Assembly (NCBI GenBank): GCA_008711295.1
Contig: VUYV01000123.1
Location: forward strand, 144,014 to 208,013
DNA from: Anarhynchus alexandrinus
Taxonomy: Eukaryota; Chordata; Aves; Charadriiformes; Charadriidae
Direction: 5' to 3'
Length of the DNA stretch: 64,000 bases
In this document: piece after piece, positions 36,185-47,910 of the stretch
Layout: every line of letters begins with the position of its first letter
Numbering within the stretch: the first letter of the stretch is position 1
The notes under the pieces: generated by a model
The model's input: the letters and a program-made list of their open reading frames with translations, nothing else
Databases searched by the model: none
Told to the model about the DNA's origin: nothing
Made by a program: the position numbers and the translations under genes

Positions 36185-38250
36185 GCAAGGGGCAGTGCTC
36201 GGGCTGCCTGTCTGCTGCCGCTCCCTGGAGGTGTTAGGTGAAGGTGGGTGGCCACGCAGGACACCTCGGAGGAGACGGGACCGAGCTGTCACACGGCTGG
36301 TCAGCCCAGATATAAAGATGCTGACCTGTGCCAAGGCTACCAGACATCCAGAAATCACAAACAAAACCATAAATGTATCAAAATACACCTAGAGGGAGCC
36401 TCTCAGCAGAAAAGGGGTGGGGGGGCACGTTCAGAAAAATTTGGAAAAGCCCGCTACGGGCTAGAGTGCCTGCAGGCAGTGACGTGAAACAGATTTCAAC
36501 TCTTCTCAGTGTTTTTGAGGCTACAACAGTTCCTGTTTAAACATAGTTAGCTTTTGTGAGCTTATAAATGTTAAAATGTGATCAAAGTCACCGTTTGTTC
36601 ATTAATAATATGCTCTAGAACCGAGCAGTGATTCCTAATTGCGAAATGGGTAGTACTCAGCCTGGCTTTCTGATTGGCTTTAGGGAGCTTGAATGCATGG
36701 CCTTATTTCACTGCAAAGCCCTGGCAGACTTTGCACATTAAAATTCTAAACTGTCTAAGTAGGTGTGAAACTAATTTTGTGTTTATTTTTTAAAAACCAC
36801 CTATGATCATTTAGGGCCATCCACTTCACTTTGGGAGGCCCTTACCTAGCTGCAGGTGGGCCCTAGGAGACAATAAAGCCCACCTCAGAGAGGATAATTT
36901 CTTGAATATCATAACCTGAATATTTATAGCTTCTGGAATCGTTGTAGCTACTTATCCATGTTTCCAGCCACAACTTTTCTTAATAAGAAGGGCTTTGAAA
37001 AACTTGCTAAATCTGGACATAAAAGGAAACAGAAGTTTTCCTAGCGCAGTGGAATTTTTTAAAAGTCACATAGTAACTTTATTGATGAAACAAGGAAGAA
37101 AGCACTTTTCCACCAGACTTTGCAGAGCTTATTTACAAAACACAAGATTTTTTCATTAATGTGTAGGCAAGGCAAAGTCATGACGAGGTTTCCTGCAGAG
37201 TGAGGACGCTTATGTGGCTAGTCATTTCATCAGTGGGTTATCTTATTCCTTTGCTTGTGGTGTTTTAATATGTTTGTAAGACAAACCTTGAAGGGGGAAA
37301 AAGCTTTCAAAGGGAGATTAAAGAACTCAGAGACACTTTGACATTTTAAAGTTTTATTTAACATGTGAAATTGCATGCTACATCCTATTTACACAAATGC
37401 AAAAAAGTTTGCAAATCACCTTGTGCGTCTGTAATTCATATCTTGACTGTTTCTGCTTTGCAGTTCACTTAGTCACAGACAGATACAGCCTCCAAGTCAC
37501 CACAACTGGTCAGTGAAGTCCAGAGAGCACTGAAATCACGCTGGCTGGATGGGGTTCACCCTCAGATTCAGCAACCTAATTTTGGGTGTCTAAATAAAAG
37601 TGTCTGCACGTAAACTAGAGAGCTAAGCTTCTCCTCCTGTCAGTGGAGAGCTGGGGCAGGATTCAGTTACCTAAGCACGGGTATCTGGTGTCATGAGAGA
37701 TGCCCAAGTATCTCCCACCAGGTTCCTTTTGGTGCCTCAAAGAGGTTCGGGCCACCTGTAGTTGGGTCTTGAGCCTGTCTCTCAGCCCCAAGTGGGTGAT
37801 CTGGATATCCCAGGCTATCTCAAGCAGCACAGATGTATTAGGAAGGAGAACTGCGCTTTTAAGTATTTGAATCTGGAGCTGCATCCTAGCCTGAGTTGTT
37901 TTGCGTTGGTGTGCTGCAGTATGCACATAATATGTGATCTTTGCTTCTGCTGTTGTGTACTCTTCTCTGTACTGTTTCTCAGTGCTGCTGTTCAATGATT
38001 TTTGAGAGGTCAGACCCCTGGCTTCACTGTCTTTCCCACCACCTAGGTAATGGTTGCATGTAGCTCTGGGAAGACAGAAATGGCTTTAATAACTGTCTCA
38101 AGGAGACAAATTGAGAGAGCATATTAATGGTTAGCGCGTAGGTAGATCAATGCAGAAACATAACCACGTGCATACACATGACACATCTACTGTATTGAAA
38201 GAGCCGTGGCTGATAACTAGTCTTATTCTTAATATTTATTTATTTCTCAG

Positions 38251-38339
38251 ACTCCAAAGATCTGAAGATGAAGGGACAGCCAGGATGTAGGTGCTAAGCT
38301 GTCGTGTGTCCCCTGTCAGCATGAACAACAGAGCTACAG
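38251..38339 (+). other. Candidate 89-bp exon, possibly 5' UTR with start codon
   Basis: The segment is preceded by a polypyrimidine/AT tract and CAG (ATTTATTTCTCAG, ending 38250) and followed by GTAAGAG at 38340, giving an 89-bp interval with good acceptor and donor. Near its 3' end is ATGAACAACAGAGCTACAG with an A at position -3, so the exon could end a 5' UTR and start a protein with Met-Asn-Asn-Arg-Ala-Thr. An upstream ATG (in AAGATGAAGG) opens a nine-codon frame ending in TAA, which would act as a short upstream frame. No matching protein is recognised and no second exon was found nearby, so this may be chance or a noncoding transcript. Confidence 0.27.
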
Positions 38340-38673
38340 GTAAGAGTGCAGATAAAATCAGTGCCACTAACTAAATTTTTGGAAATGGAGCCCAATTTCC
38401 AAAGATCCTGCAGACGGTAATTTCATTGTCCTCTGCGGGGATGGTAGGATGAATAGTGCTTTTGCAAATGTGGCCCTTCTTTCTCAAAGGTACAAAAAGG
38501 TCCCGCCACCACCAAACAGGGTGACTTTAGCTGCTGAATAAAGTTTCAAACTTAGTGCTAGCTGGTTTTAAATCATCTGGGGAATCTGTAATGCCTTGTT
38601 GTGAATGATGGGAGCTCGGAAGCATTGCAGTTCTGTGGAAGTGTTACTACTATGCGTGCTTAATACGCTACTA

Positions 38674-38743
38674 CATATGTTTATGTTTATATTACTATGT
38701 ATGTTATGTTTATATTACTATGTATGATTGTGTTATTACTATG
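38674..38743. repeat. Degenerate tandem repeat of ATGTTATGTTTATATTACT
   Basis: Three successive copies share TGTTTATATTACTATGTATG-like sequence with length changes. It is a locally expanded AT-rich minisatellite. Confidence 0.8.
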
Positions 38744-39811
38744 TTTGTAAGTGTAGGGTCTAAAAGCTAAAGTATAATTTTCCCACTATGTATTTCCCCT
38801 CTAAATGAGGAGTAATGACTATAAATGTGTAAAAAGAGTGAGTCAGCATTGCCATTCTCTGTCCTGTGAGTAAAAATTGCTCTGGAGACTACCTACCATC
38901 AGTTGAGAGCTTTTACCATAAGATATTAAAAAACAAGAAACTGCCCTTTCCAGCCATGAGGGCTTTTCTTCTCTAAGGCAAATCTTGCAAATAATAGACT
39001 GTGAGCCAGATCCCGCTGCCTTTGTATCCAGAAGGAGGAGGCTTTGGTTCTTTAATTAAGAGGTCCGAGTCCCTTTTTTTCCGCAGTGTTGGAAAAATAA
39101 AATGACTGATTGATTATAACAACAAGCTGAACACCAGATGTTTTATGAATATATGGCTTCCCCGGCCCACACCCATGTGCATGTAAGAGAAAAAGAAAAA
39201 CAAAGGACTGTTTATAATTGTCAGAATATTAAAACCTTTGCTTATTCAATGTTCTTTCTTCGCTGGCCTGTTCATGCAGCCAAAAAATTGATTTATGACA
39301 TAGACCATTCATTGCTTGAGTTTTGCTTTCCAAACTTGGTAGAAGTATTTCATGGCCATAGTCAGATGTCTTTCTTTATGTAAATTTTGATAATTTGGAG
39401 GCTATCTTTAAACCAGTTCCTGAAACCGCAGGCCGTAATAACTCACTTGGTTTCATGCACTCTGCTCAGTCCCATCAAGACAAATTGCCGGGTTCAGTGT
39501 CCTTTGCCAAAAAGAGAGGAACATTCCCTTCTCCTGTTACATAACAGAGACACTTGAGCGGGAGAGACGGGAACCCAGGCTTGCTGACTAGCAGGTATTC
39601 TGCAGCTTTGGGGCTTTCTGCCATGTTTTAGAGTATCTTTTATGGAAATCTAAATACTGTTCTACAAATTTGCGAATGCAGCTATTACTAGCGCATCAGC
39701 CTTCCCCTGAAAGAAAGGCCGTGGGCCGAAGCTTTGCTGCTGTACCCATACAAACACTCCTCTTTGCTTTTACAGGATTTTTTGTTTCAGCAATACAAGA
39801 GTTGGTCCAAG

Positions 39812-39836
39812 AACACACACACACACACATATATAT
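39812..39836. repeat. (AC)n(AT)n microsatellite
   Basis: Eight AC units followed directly by four AT units. Confidence 0.88.
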
Positions 39837-42800
39837 AAAGTTCATCATATTGTTTTATGGTTTCCACAAAAATCTAAGGTTATTTTTCCAGAGTTGTCAA
39901 AGCGCAAAATCCCTCTTAGGATTCATTACTACCTTTAACTCCTTGGATGACAAGGTACCTGAAATTGATTTTGTAATGGCATTACTGGTTTCACAGGTTT
40001 ATCGTTTCACATCATTTGATAGTGTTCTGAAACACAGTTCAGGCTTCACAGGTTGGTGTGAGTCTGGTGCAGCCACACTTTAGAGACAGACGGTAAAACT
40101 GGAAAGTATGCGTTAGCGGGAAACAGCAGCATCCCTGCGCAAGGCTACTGTTAGCTCGAATTAGGATCTTGAACTGCCCGAATCCATGCTTTGCATGCGC
40201 TACGCTTTGATGTAACTGAAAGGAGAAATTATGCGACTGCCTTGTTTAAACTGTGAGATGGCTAAAAAAAAAAAAATCACATAAAATCCCCTGCTTTTCT
40301 GTTTGAACTGTTCTTCAGCAGTTTTTATAATCTGTATATTTAAATTGAGATAACTCCCTCAGTATTTCCCCTAACTTAAATATATACACATATGTGCGTG
40401 AGTTTAGCTTGGTTTCTGAGAGGAACGACGCTTAGGCCATCACATGGTGAAGAGTATGCCCATATGTCTTGCTCATTCCTCCTCTGTAATAACTTTGGAA
40501 CCGGTTGCTATGTGACAACCAAAACTAACAAGCGGGAGGTCCCAGAAACCCTAACTTCCTACAGATTTTGTGGAAACTGATGGCCGCGGAGGCAAGAGAG
40601 ACCCAAATAAGGACTGTGACTGAGGGAAAAGCCATTGTAATTTAGCTCTGCAGTGTTTGAAGGGATTGCAGGTGACCAGTTTCCACACGCTGCTGGCTGC
40701 AGGACAGCACGTGCTGCTGCTTTCCTGACCAAAGAGCCGGGGGACATGGGAGGCATCTCAGGGGACTGTGGAGGGACACGTGAAGTGGCAGTACATGAGG
40801 AAACAAAGCTGGTTCATCCCGCTGCTCACTGGACAATTTATGGGTACATATATAGGATGTTTAGAAATTTGAATAGGTTTTATATGTACCACTGAGGGCA
40901 GTGAGAGCTGATCTCTCCTGGTATCAAGTTGGCAACAGCCAGATGAGGATCTTGGGGTTTTCTTAGGCAGTATTTAACCAAAGAAGGAGAAAAAGGGAAA
41001 AGAGAAGATTCAGATCATAGGCTAGTTATTTCTGGGACTTACATATTTTTTTAGTTTACTAGACTTCCCAGACTAGGCTCCAAGTCTTCCTTCTAATGGA
41101 CAGATCGGCATTTTTTTTTTTTTCTGGTGCAGATACGGAGATGAGATTCTGTCAGCACGCTTATTCTCAGAAAGACCATCAAATATACTATAAAGTTCCT
41201 CTTCAATCTATAAACGGAAATGTCTGATAATACATAAATATTTACCACTTTTCTGCTTAAAATAGAAGCAGCAGAATTGCCTTTTACAAAAAAAAACCTT
41301 AGAATGCCTGATATCAAAACGCTAAAAAAGTACATCAGGTTATGCTGTAGCCTAGAAAAAATGTAGTGTATTTTTAGCTCTTTTAAAAACAGTTTTGGTT
41401 TCTTGTTGAAATTTTATTTCCATTCAAGAAAGGGTCACTGGAAGAGTCCCAAAACCAAAATTAGCACATTGAATTTTAGTGTACGGCTTGTAAGAATCCT
41501 GATTATCTCTAGTAATAAGTGGAAATTAATCTCCTCAGTTTTTTTTCTTCTGTTCTTTCCCTCCTAACATGAAGTCATGGATTCAAAAAAAACCTTGAGA
41601 ACTAAGATGTGGGATAATTTTGAGCACCTGATGGCAGTGCACATGGTTTTTCTATTAAGCTCTATATTATACGAATGTATAGATATTTATAGTGCTTTGT
41701 AATAACGTCACTGAAAATGAGATTCAAAGATTTCAGCAGCTGACATACCCTAGGTGGTTAGTACAGGCCCAGTTTTTCAGCATCACCTCTGCCACAAGTT
41801 ACCATCTCCTCTGTCCTTCTTTAAACATTCATTTAACTGTGCTCCAGCCCAAATCTCCACAAGTATCTTGCTTTAAAAATATAGATACAGTTTTTGGTGG
41901 TGGGGACAGTAATAAGAAAATGCCTTAGGTTGGGAACATAGTTCCCCTATAGGCTCTCTCTATATTCTTTGAAGAAAGAGAAGCACCTGCAATATGTGGT
42001 TAAACATTTCGATGGGTTAACTCACCCACTGTCTGTAAAGGAAAGGGTCGTTAGCAGCTATGTCTGTACCATTGGCACCTCTGTGAGTCTGCACTGTCCC
42101 AGAGCTGGGAGCACAGAGCTTCTGCAACCAGCCCCAGGAGGACAACGAGACAACACTTCCCCAGGCAGCTTCAGGTGGGCCCCCATCTCATCAGTGACTT
42201 ACCACTGAGGAGGAGAGAGTGTGTTTGGTGAAGGGTTAGGGTTAGGTCTCGGGAGATTTAGGAGCAGAGATGATTTTGTGCATTCAGATTCTTTTGATTT
42301 CAGTGGGAGCTGCTCGTGAAGCTGTTTCTAAAATCTCCACAGTGCCGTTGCCTGAATCTTCTCTTTGCTCAAAATGCTCAAAGCTGCTCAGGTATCAAGC
42401 ACTCAGGACTGACGAGAGTCTGCCTCATTTACCCCTGTGTAAAGAAATGTCTTCATTTTCTGCCACGTGTCATGGGAGCTAAGGTGTTATTGCAATGAAG
42501 TCCCCATGGCTGCAGGGAGCAGGTGCTCTGAATGGGCACTACAGCCTGCGTTTTCTGCTTGCACGCTTCAATCTCAGATGAGAAAATCTTCTTTACAAAG
42601 GGTTACATTTCCAGATTTTGTACCTGATTTCATCTGATCTTACACAGAAATATACCAAAATTCCTAAAGATTTCCATTCGTCTATGTCAAATGCTGCTCT
42701 CAGTAACTAAATGTGGATTTAGAGAGCCTACATTTATAGCAACAACTCAAAAACGGGAAATGCTGAATTGACCATGCTCTAAAAATATTCTATGTAGCAT

Positions 42801-44439
42801 TTCAGCTAGTTGTATCAAGACTGAGGAGTGGACAATGTAACTTTGAACGGCTGAGATTTTTTTTTAAAAAACCTGAAGAATGGAAAATACATAAAATATC
42901 AGACAGTTTGGCAGTTAAAGCAGACAGAAGACAGAAGGGGGAATCGTGATATAATAAATATACGAGGGGAGGAAATAATTCTTTCTCTACTTTTTCCACA
43001 CACAGGAACACTTAGATGCAACTTCCTTTTTTTTTAAATGCACCTATGTCAAATTCATGAGGAACCTGATAATGACACTAATACTAACAAAAGAGGGAAT
43101 TTGATAGCCTAAAATATGCACACTGTGATCTCAGATTTATTTTACGCAAACCAGATAGTATCAGCCAAAGATAATCCCTGTCACAGAACAGAGACAGTGT
43201 TTCTCATTCAAATATAGAACTCTGCTATATATAGCCTACTTTATTATAAACTTTATTCTTCAAAGATGAAATTATTTAGCTCCTTAAGAGGTATAATAGT
43301 GTAGTCCAAAGCCAAAAGCCGCTTTCAAAGCTGTTAATTTGCACTAGGATGCATTTCACTATTCTCAGTTTCTAACTTGGTAGAGTAACAAGACAACTAT
43401 TTTGATTCCTTTCATTAAAGGAAAAGAAGAAAGAAAATCAGCAAAGCAGTTGGAGAACAACCTTTTTGGGAGCTGGTCCTACAGTGCTTTGGTTCTGAGA
43501 GCCACACAGTGCAGAGCGGCTGCATCCTCTTCCATTTGGAAGCACAGCCCGTGGAGGTGCCCACCTTCTGTGCAAGGACCCAGAGACTGATGCAACTGGG
43601 AGACATGAGTGCAGTTGCAATGCCTGAATGGAGGAAATCTTCATCGCTCCTGTGGAAGCTGGGCTGCCATTCAGTCAAAGTGGAAAAAATATCCCACAGA
43701 TCAGAGAGAGAATAGTTTACTCCCTTTTGGATCCAAATTCTAGTGATGAATGTATTGGCTGGTGGTGAAGGAGGGACCCACGCATTCAAATCACTTTGCA
43801 TCTAGCGCATCAGGTCTGGGATCTCGGTTAGGACTTTCCACTAGTGAATTGAATTCTAATAACTAAATAATAGGGTCCTTGAGAGGGGTCATATTTTTCT
43901 GTCCTACTGAAATTAGTTCACTTGAAATAAATATGGATTAGGGTGAAGAAAAAAACTAGAGATTTATGGTGCGGATAGTTGGGAGAGAAAGGTCATTCTT
44001 TGACTCCAGTCCTGGTGGCTTCACTTTGCCATGCAAAGCAGAACAGTTTTCCACAGAAAAGCTCGTGTGTTTGCTGGGTTGGTTATGTGCTCTGGAACAT
44101 CAAAGGACAGATTTTCAGCTCACCCACTGAATGAGGCAGAGGGAAGGTTTGAACATCGGCTGCTTATATTGGATAATACTATACAAACCAGTAGGACATA
44201 TGCCTCCTCCGATTTGTGAATTGTTCCAAATCTCCTTTGTAAATGTAGCCCCTCTTTATCAGTGTGTTTCAGAAAGACTTAGATGAGCCAATTTGTAATT
44301 TTTGAATGTTTTCCCCATTTTTTGTGCCAACCCAAATGTGCCAAATCTGATTCACATTGAAGAACCTCTTCCAGTCAAAATTGCTTTTTTTTTTCCCCCA
44401 GAAAAGAAATTATTTATTGAAAATAATTCACTTGGCCTC

Positions 44440-44472
44440 CCTATAGCATAGCATTCCTGGCTATGCTATAGG
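44440..44472. repeat. Perfect hairpin, 13-bp arms and 7-nt loop
   Basis: CCTATAGCATAGC (44440-44452) and its exact complement GCTATGCTATAGG (44460-44472) flank the loop ATTCCTG. The stem can extend past a single mismatch. Either strand could form a cruciform or RNA hairpin; it is too short for a microRNA precursor. No gene end is nearby, so a terminator-like role is not inferred. Confidence 0.85.
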
Positions 44473-45519
44473 AGAGCAATGTATTCTCCTCAGGGCCTGG
44501 GCTCCTCGTTCAATGCATTTTCTAAGGCAAGCTTGTCAGATTAATCCCATATTAGCCAAAGGGGGTGATCAGAGGGCCAAACACAGTGGAATATTAATTT
44601 TCCATCTGCATGAGCCCCTGAAGTGAGAGGTGTGAGCAAGCCGGAATTTTCTAACCCTACAGGACAGAAGTGTGAAGGGAGAGGTTCAGCCAGGCAGCAG
44701 CATAAGCTGCCAAGTGTTCGGACAGGAATAAGAGAGGAGTCTCTGGCTGCTGGTGCTAATCCTCCCAGAGCTACAGTTCACTGATGGCACTGCCAATCAT
44801 TCTTACTTTTTTAGTGCACTGCTTTCCCGTGTGCCTCTGCATATTTATTTATTTAATTTATTTCCTGTAGGATTTAAATCTCTAGAAATTGCTTCCATGG
44901 CTATGGATTTTCCTGTTGAAGCATTGTGCCCTGTAGAAGCGCCGTGGCCTGACGTTACTGCATTGCTCTAGTTGACATTTACCTAGTGTTAAATAAGAAC
45001 ACTGTTTCTGAGGGAATTTGTTCAAAGATGGGAAACGTGGGAAATTTCACATACCAACAGAATGAATGAGTGAGAAAAATGGTGTAACAAGTGTCTTTGT
45101 AGAGGTTTTTGCCTCCTGCATATTAGAGCAATGCAGAATGTCCGGAACCATGCAGGTTCCCAGAATTTTGCTTAAAACAAAACAAAGGCCCCTGTTTCTT
45201 TTCAGCTTGAAACCACCTGATCCTCATCTAAACCTGGAAGGCTGATATTCTCTTTGTTCTCCGCTTCAATCAATTAAGTGTACGTGCACAGCTTTTTTGA
45301 ATCTGCTTACTGCTTACTTATGACACCAGGAGGATGTTCCAAACTGGTGGTCACTGAATTCTTTTACTTAAATCAAAACATTCTGTGGAAATCTAAATTT
45401 AACCATCTTTTCTTTCCCCAAGACTGATAATAAGCAGACTCATAAACTAAAGAGGTACAGTATCTCTTTCCAATACAGTGTAAAGACAGAACCACATCAC
45501 ATATTTAGGCTAGCTGGTA
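44473..45519. other. Noncoding spacer
   Basis: No gene is recognised. Ordinary mixed sequence with an A/T-rich patch near 44840-44870; the 72-codon frame 44753-44971 has no recognised domain. Confidence 0.5.
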
Positions 45520-45601
45520 GAGGCCAAATTCAGTCCTCTGCTGCATTCTTTGGGATCATATTGAACTAAATGAGAACCACCTGCAGACAGAATTTGACCC
45601 C
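45520..45601. mobile_element. Possible palindromic MITE relic
   Basis: The ends form imperfect inverted repeats: GAGGCCAAATTCAGTC at 45520-45535 and the complement of the right end, GGGGTCAAATTCTGTC, agree at 13 of 16 positions over an 82-bp unit. AGGCCAAATTC-type termini are familiar from short palindromic elements in turtle, crocodile and bird genomes. The family is not identified and the interior is too decayed to confirm. Confidence 0.35.
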
Positions 45602-45619
45602 AAAATGAAAGCCTGGCCA

Positions 45620-45644
45620 CAGATTTGATTTGAAATCAAATCTG
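45620..45644. repeat. 25-bp near-perfect palindrome
   Basis: Arms CAGATTTGATTT and AAATCAAATCTG are exact complements around one central base (45632). It lies 19 bases beyond the MITE-like relic. Confidence 0.88.
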
Positions 45645-46203
45645 ACTTAGAAGTGAGGTAGCCTTTTTTTTTTTGGCAGTATTTTTGTAGTAGATGTAAT
45701 ATTAATAATAAAGATTGGACATTTCTCTATGGAGTATGTAAGAAAATGTTTAGAAATACTTTTGGAAAACAGTGATGACCTGCTGTGCTGTACCATCTTT
45801 TAAAATGTCTAATTTTCCTGTGGTATATCGGAGCCATTATGTTGGAGATAGCAGGGCTTTTTGGTGCCAGCTGACTCACTAATTCACCTGAGCCGCAGTT
45901 TACAAATGGGTTGAGTCCCCTTAAGGTCTGCTTTAGTTTAAGCAAACTTGTGCACCCACCACACACTGTAGCTAACTTGTTTTTAATGTTTTGTTATATG
46001 ACAAAACATGTGGGTAAAGGAATTTTTCTTCTACTTTGTTTACAAGCAAGAAGTTAAAAATTATTAAAATCCTTCACTAATAATAGTCTCAAAAAAAGAA
46101 AAAGAGATAATATTTCTCACTGGCTTAAGCCTGATGTACTTCTATTAGCTCTACTACATGAAGATAACTGGAAAATTTGGTTTAATATTTCTTGAGTTTT
46201 TCT

Positions 46204-46226
46204 TAATTAATTTCATCAATTAATTA
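46204..46226. repeat. TAATTAATT inverted repeat
   Basis: TAATTAATT (46204-46212) and AATTAATTA (46218-46226) flank the loop TCATC. Each arm holds TAAT cores recognised by homeodomain proteins, but AT-rich background makes chance occurrence likely. Confidence 0.6.
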
Positions 46227-46810
46227 TGGTAATAACAAAAAATGAGCATTCCGTTACTAAACATACACCTGACTACGTGCCTGTCAGTGAAGCAACATGA
46301 CTTCTGAGGTGAGAATATCTCCGGTTCATGTTCGTTCTAAATAATAGTCCGGTGATGGCAGCAATGTCTAGTTGTTAGAAGCTAAAAGTACCCTTGAAAT
46401 ATTTCAAATGCTCTCATGTACTTGAAAGTGAAACGCTTATTTAATAAAAGTGTAATCTTGAACAATGAAAAGTGTGAGTGATTAAAACATGTACACTAAT
46501 CTTTTGAAATATAGTTTCTCTCTCCTTCTCTTTCTTTGTCTCCTTTGTAACCAGAAGAAAAAAAAAAAACACGAGTGAATTGTACAGGCAGCTCAGAGAT
46601 GTGTACTTAATATTGAGTGACTGGATGCCAATGGTATTTTCAAGGACATTGGAGACATTGACTTAAACCACAGACTGAAACCACTAGAACGTGTTCTTAG
46701 GCATATTCTCACTCCCCTTCTTCTCTTCTGCTCCTTCAATTCCTCCTCTTGTCTAAAAAAGTGTTTGATTAAATAGAAGAGCTCTCTTGCGTTTTGAACA
46801 GTTACTCATT

Positions 46811-46932
46811 TAGGGCCAGATCAGATACCTTTTCTTAGAATGAGTAGTACCCTCCTCCACAAGAGTCCTTAAGATTGCAATAGTACTAATGGCAGTGTAC
46901 AGTGTTCCTTTAAAGTAACAGTATTCTGGCCA
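46811..46932. mobile_element. Possible second palindromic MITE relic
   Basis: The left end AGGGCCAGAT and the complement of the right end, ATGGCCAGAA, are similar. Inside, GAGTAGTAC on the left faces TAGTACTA on the right, giving a decayed palindrome of about 120 bp. GGGCCAGAT and AGTAGT blocks are typical of short palindromic repeats of sauropsid genomes as I recall them. The identity is not proven. Confidence 0.28.
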
Positions 46933-47199
46933 TTAAAATACATACCTGCTATAAGGTCACCTATACAAGATGTTTCCATTATGTATTGCAAGTGTACAAT
47001 TATCGAAGGTAGTTTGGACATCAAAAGCAGTGTCACTGCAATAAAAAGGCGATAGCATGAGCTGAGCAAACTTTCCCAGGACCCTGGGCACAGGAACGAA
47101 TAAACAAGCTAGGTAGAAGCAAGTGCACCAGAGTGGTACTGGTACCAAAGGGAGCTCACTTTGGTACATGCCAGAGGCAGGGAAATGCCCCTAGCCCAA

Positions 47200-47910
47200 G
47201 CTTCAGTACGTTTTAGCCACGTACACCCATTTTCCCCATGCAGTTGCAGCACGGACTGACCGCAAAGTATGTGGCTTGGCTACATCTGAGGCAACTTGCT
47301 CCAAACACCTTGTGAGTGAAGGTCACAGGCGCCCAAAGCGTTACCTTTGTTTGGTTATCAATAAAAGGACAGTTTTGCATCTCCAGATTTGCAGTGGTCT
47401 GATACAGAAGGTACCGGAGCAACAGGGTGACAATGCCCAGAGGGCATCCACCCTCTGGGAAATTTGGCTGCCTGGGCTCAGGGCCAGCATAGAGATGAGT
47501 CAGGTGTCCAGCCATGACATACCTCAGTGGGGCTACTTCTCCTTTGCTTGGGAACTGCTTCTAAGTTCTGGCTCTCACGCTTGGTCTCTGCCTGAGCGAG
47601 ACCGGAGCTGTGTCTGCACCTGGTTTTGTGTATCCCTGAGCTGGATCTTGATCCTGATCCATTGACTTGACTCTGTTGCTTAGATTTACATTTAGTTCAC
47701 CACTATGGACTTGCAGAGTGATTAATGGGCTCTCAGTTGATGCTGATCACCATTCCTGGACCTGCCCTGCTCTGCACGGGTGCTATGGGGCTGAGTCCCC
47801 TGTCAGGCAGGCTGCTGCCGTTCCTGTGCTGCTGTGACCTCCAGCTGCCAGGCTGGCTTCCCTCTCAGTGCAGCCTCGCCTCACTGCTCCCTGGCCCACA
47901 ACATGGGGCT
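47200..47910 (+). repeat. GC-rich block, possible ancient LTR or unclassified repeat
   Basis: This block is clearly richer in GC and in CT-rich/CCTG motifs than its AT-rich flanks. It contains AATAAAAGG at about 47361 followed by sequence such as CTTGGTCTCTGCCTGAGCGA and CATTCCTGGACCTGCCC that has the texture of retroviral LTR U5/leader regions of birds. No terminal TG/CA pair or target duplication could be found, and no protein-coding remnant is seen. Overlapping frames of 100-141 codons on both strands follow from the GC content. Confidence 0.3.

Larger units (their letters stand above)
32894..38250. other. Noncoding sequence with GC-rich patches
   Basis: No gene is recognised. A (GT)n tract lies at 33256-33274. 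T-rich tracts lie around 34090-34120 and 34229-34240. GC-rich, CpG-containing patches lie at about 35080-35260 and 36080-36330, the second containing a 14-bp E-box palindrome. The interval 37560-37820 (ATTTTGGGTGTCTAAATAAA and following) has the texture of an old interspersed repeat, but I cannot name the family; overlapping frames on both strands there (78 and 110 codons) are not called. Confidence 0.5.
38340..44439. other. Noncoding sequence with simple repeats
   Basis: No gene is recognised. A 20-25-bp degenerate tandem repeat lies at 38674-38743, and (AC)n/(AT)n at 39812-39836. Frames up to 137 codons (39670-40083, +) run through the AC/AT repeat and have no recognised domain; those at 42270-42498 and 43402-43801 overlap in several frames. 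Confidence 0.5.

Noticed and set aside
39670..40083. 137-codon plus-strand frame with hydrophobic stretches
   Set aside because: It crosses an (AC)n(AT)n microsatellite and has no recognised domain; hydrophobicity follows from T-rich codons.
42233..42246. GGGTTAGGGTTAGG telomere-like sequence
   Set aside because: Just over two repeats, too short to be an interstitial telomere; expected occasionally by chance.
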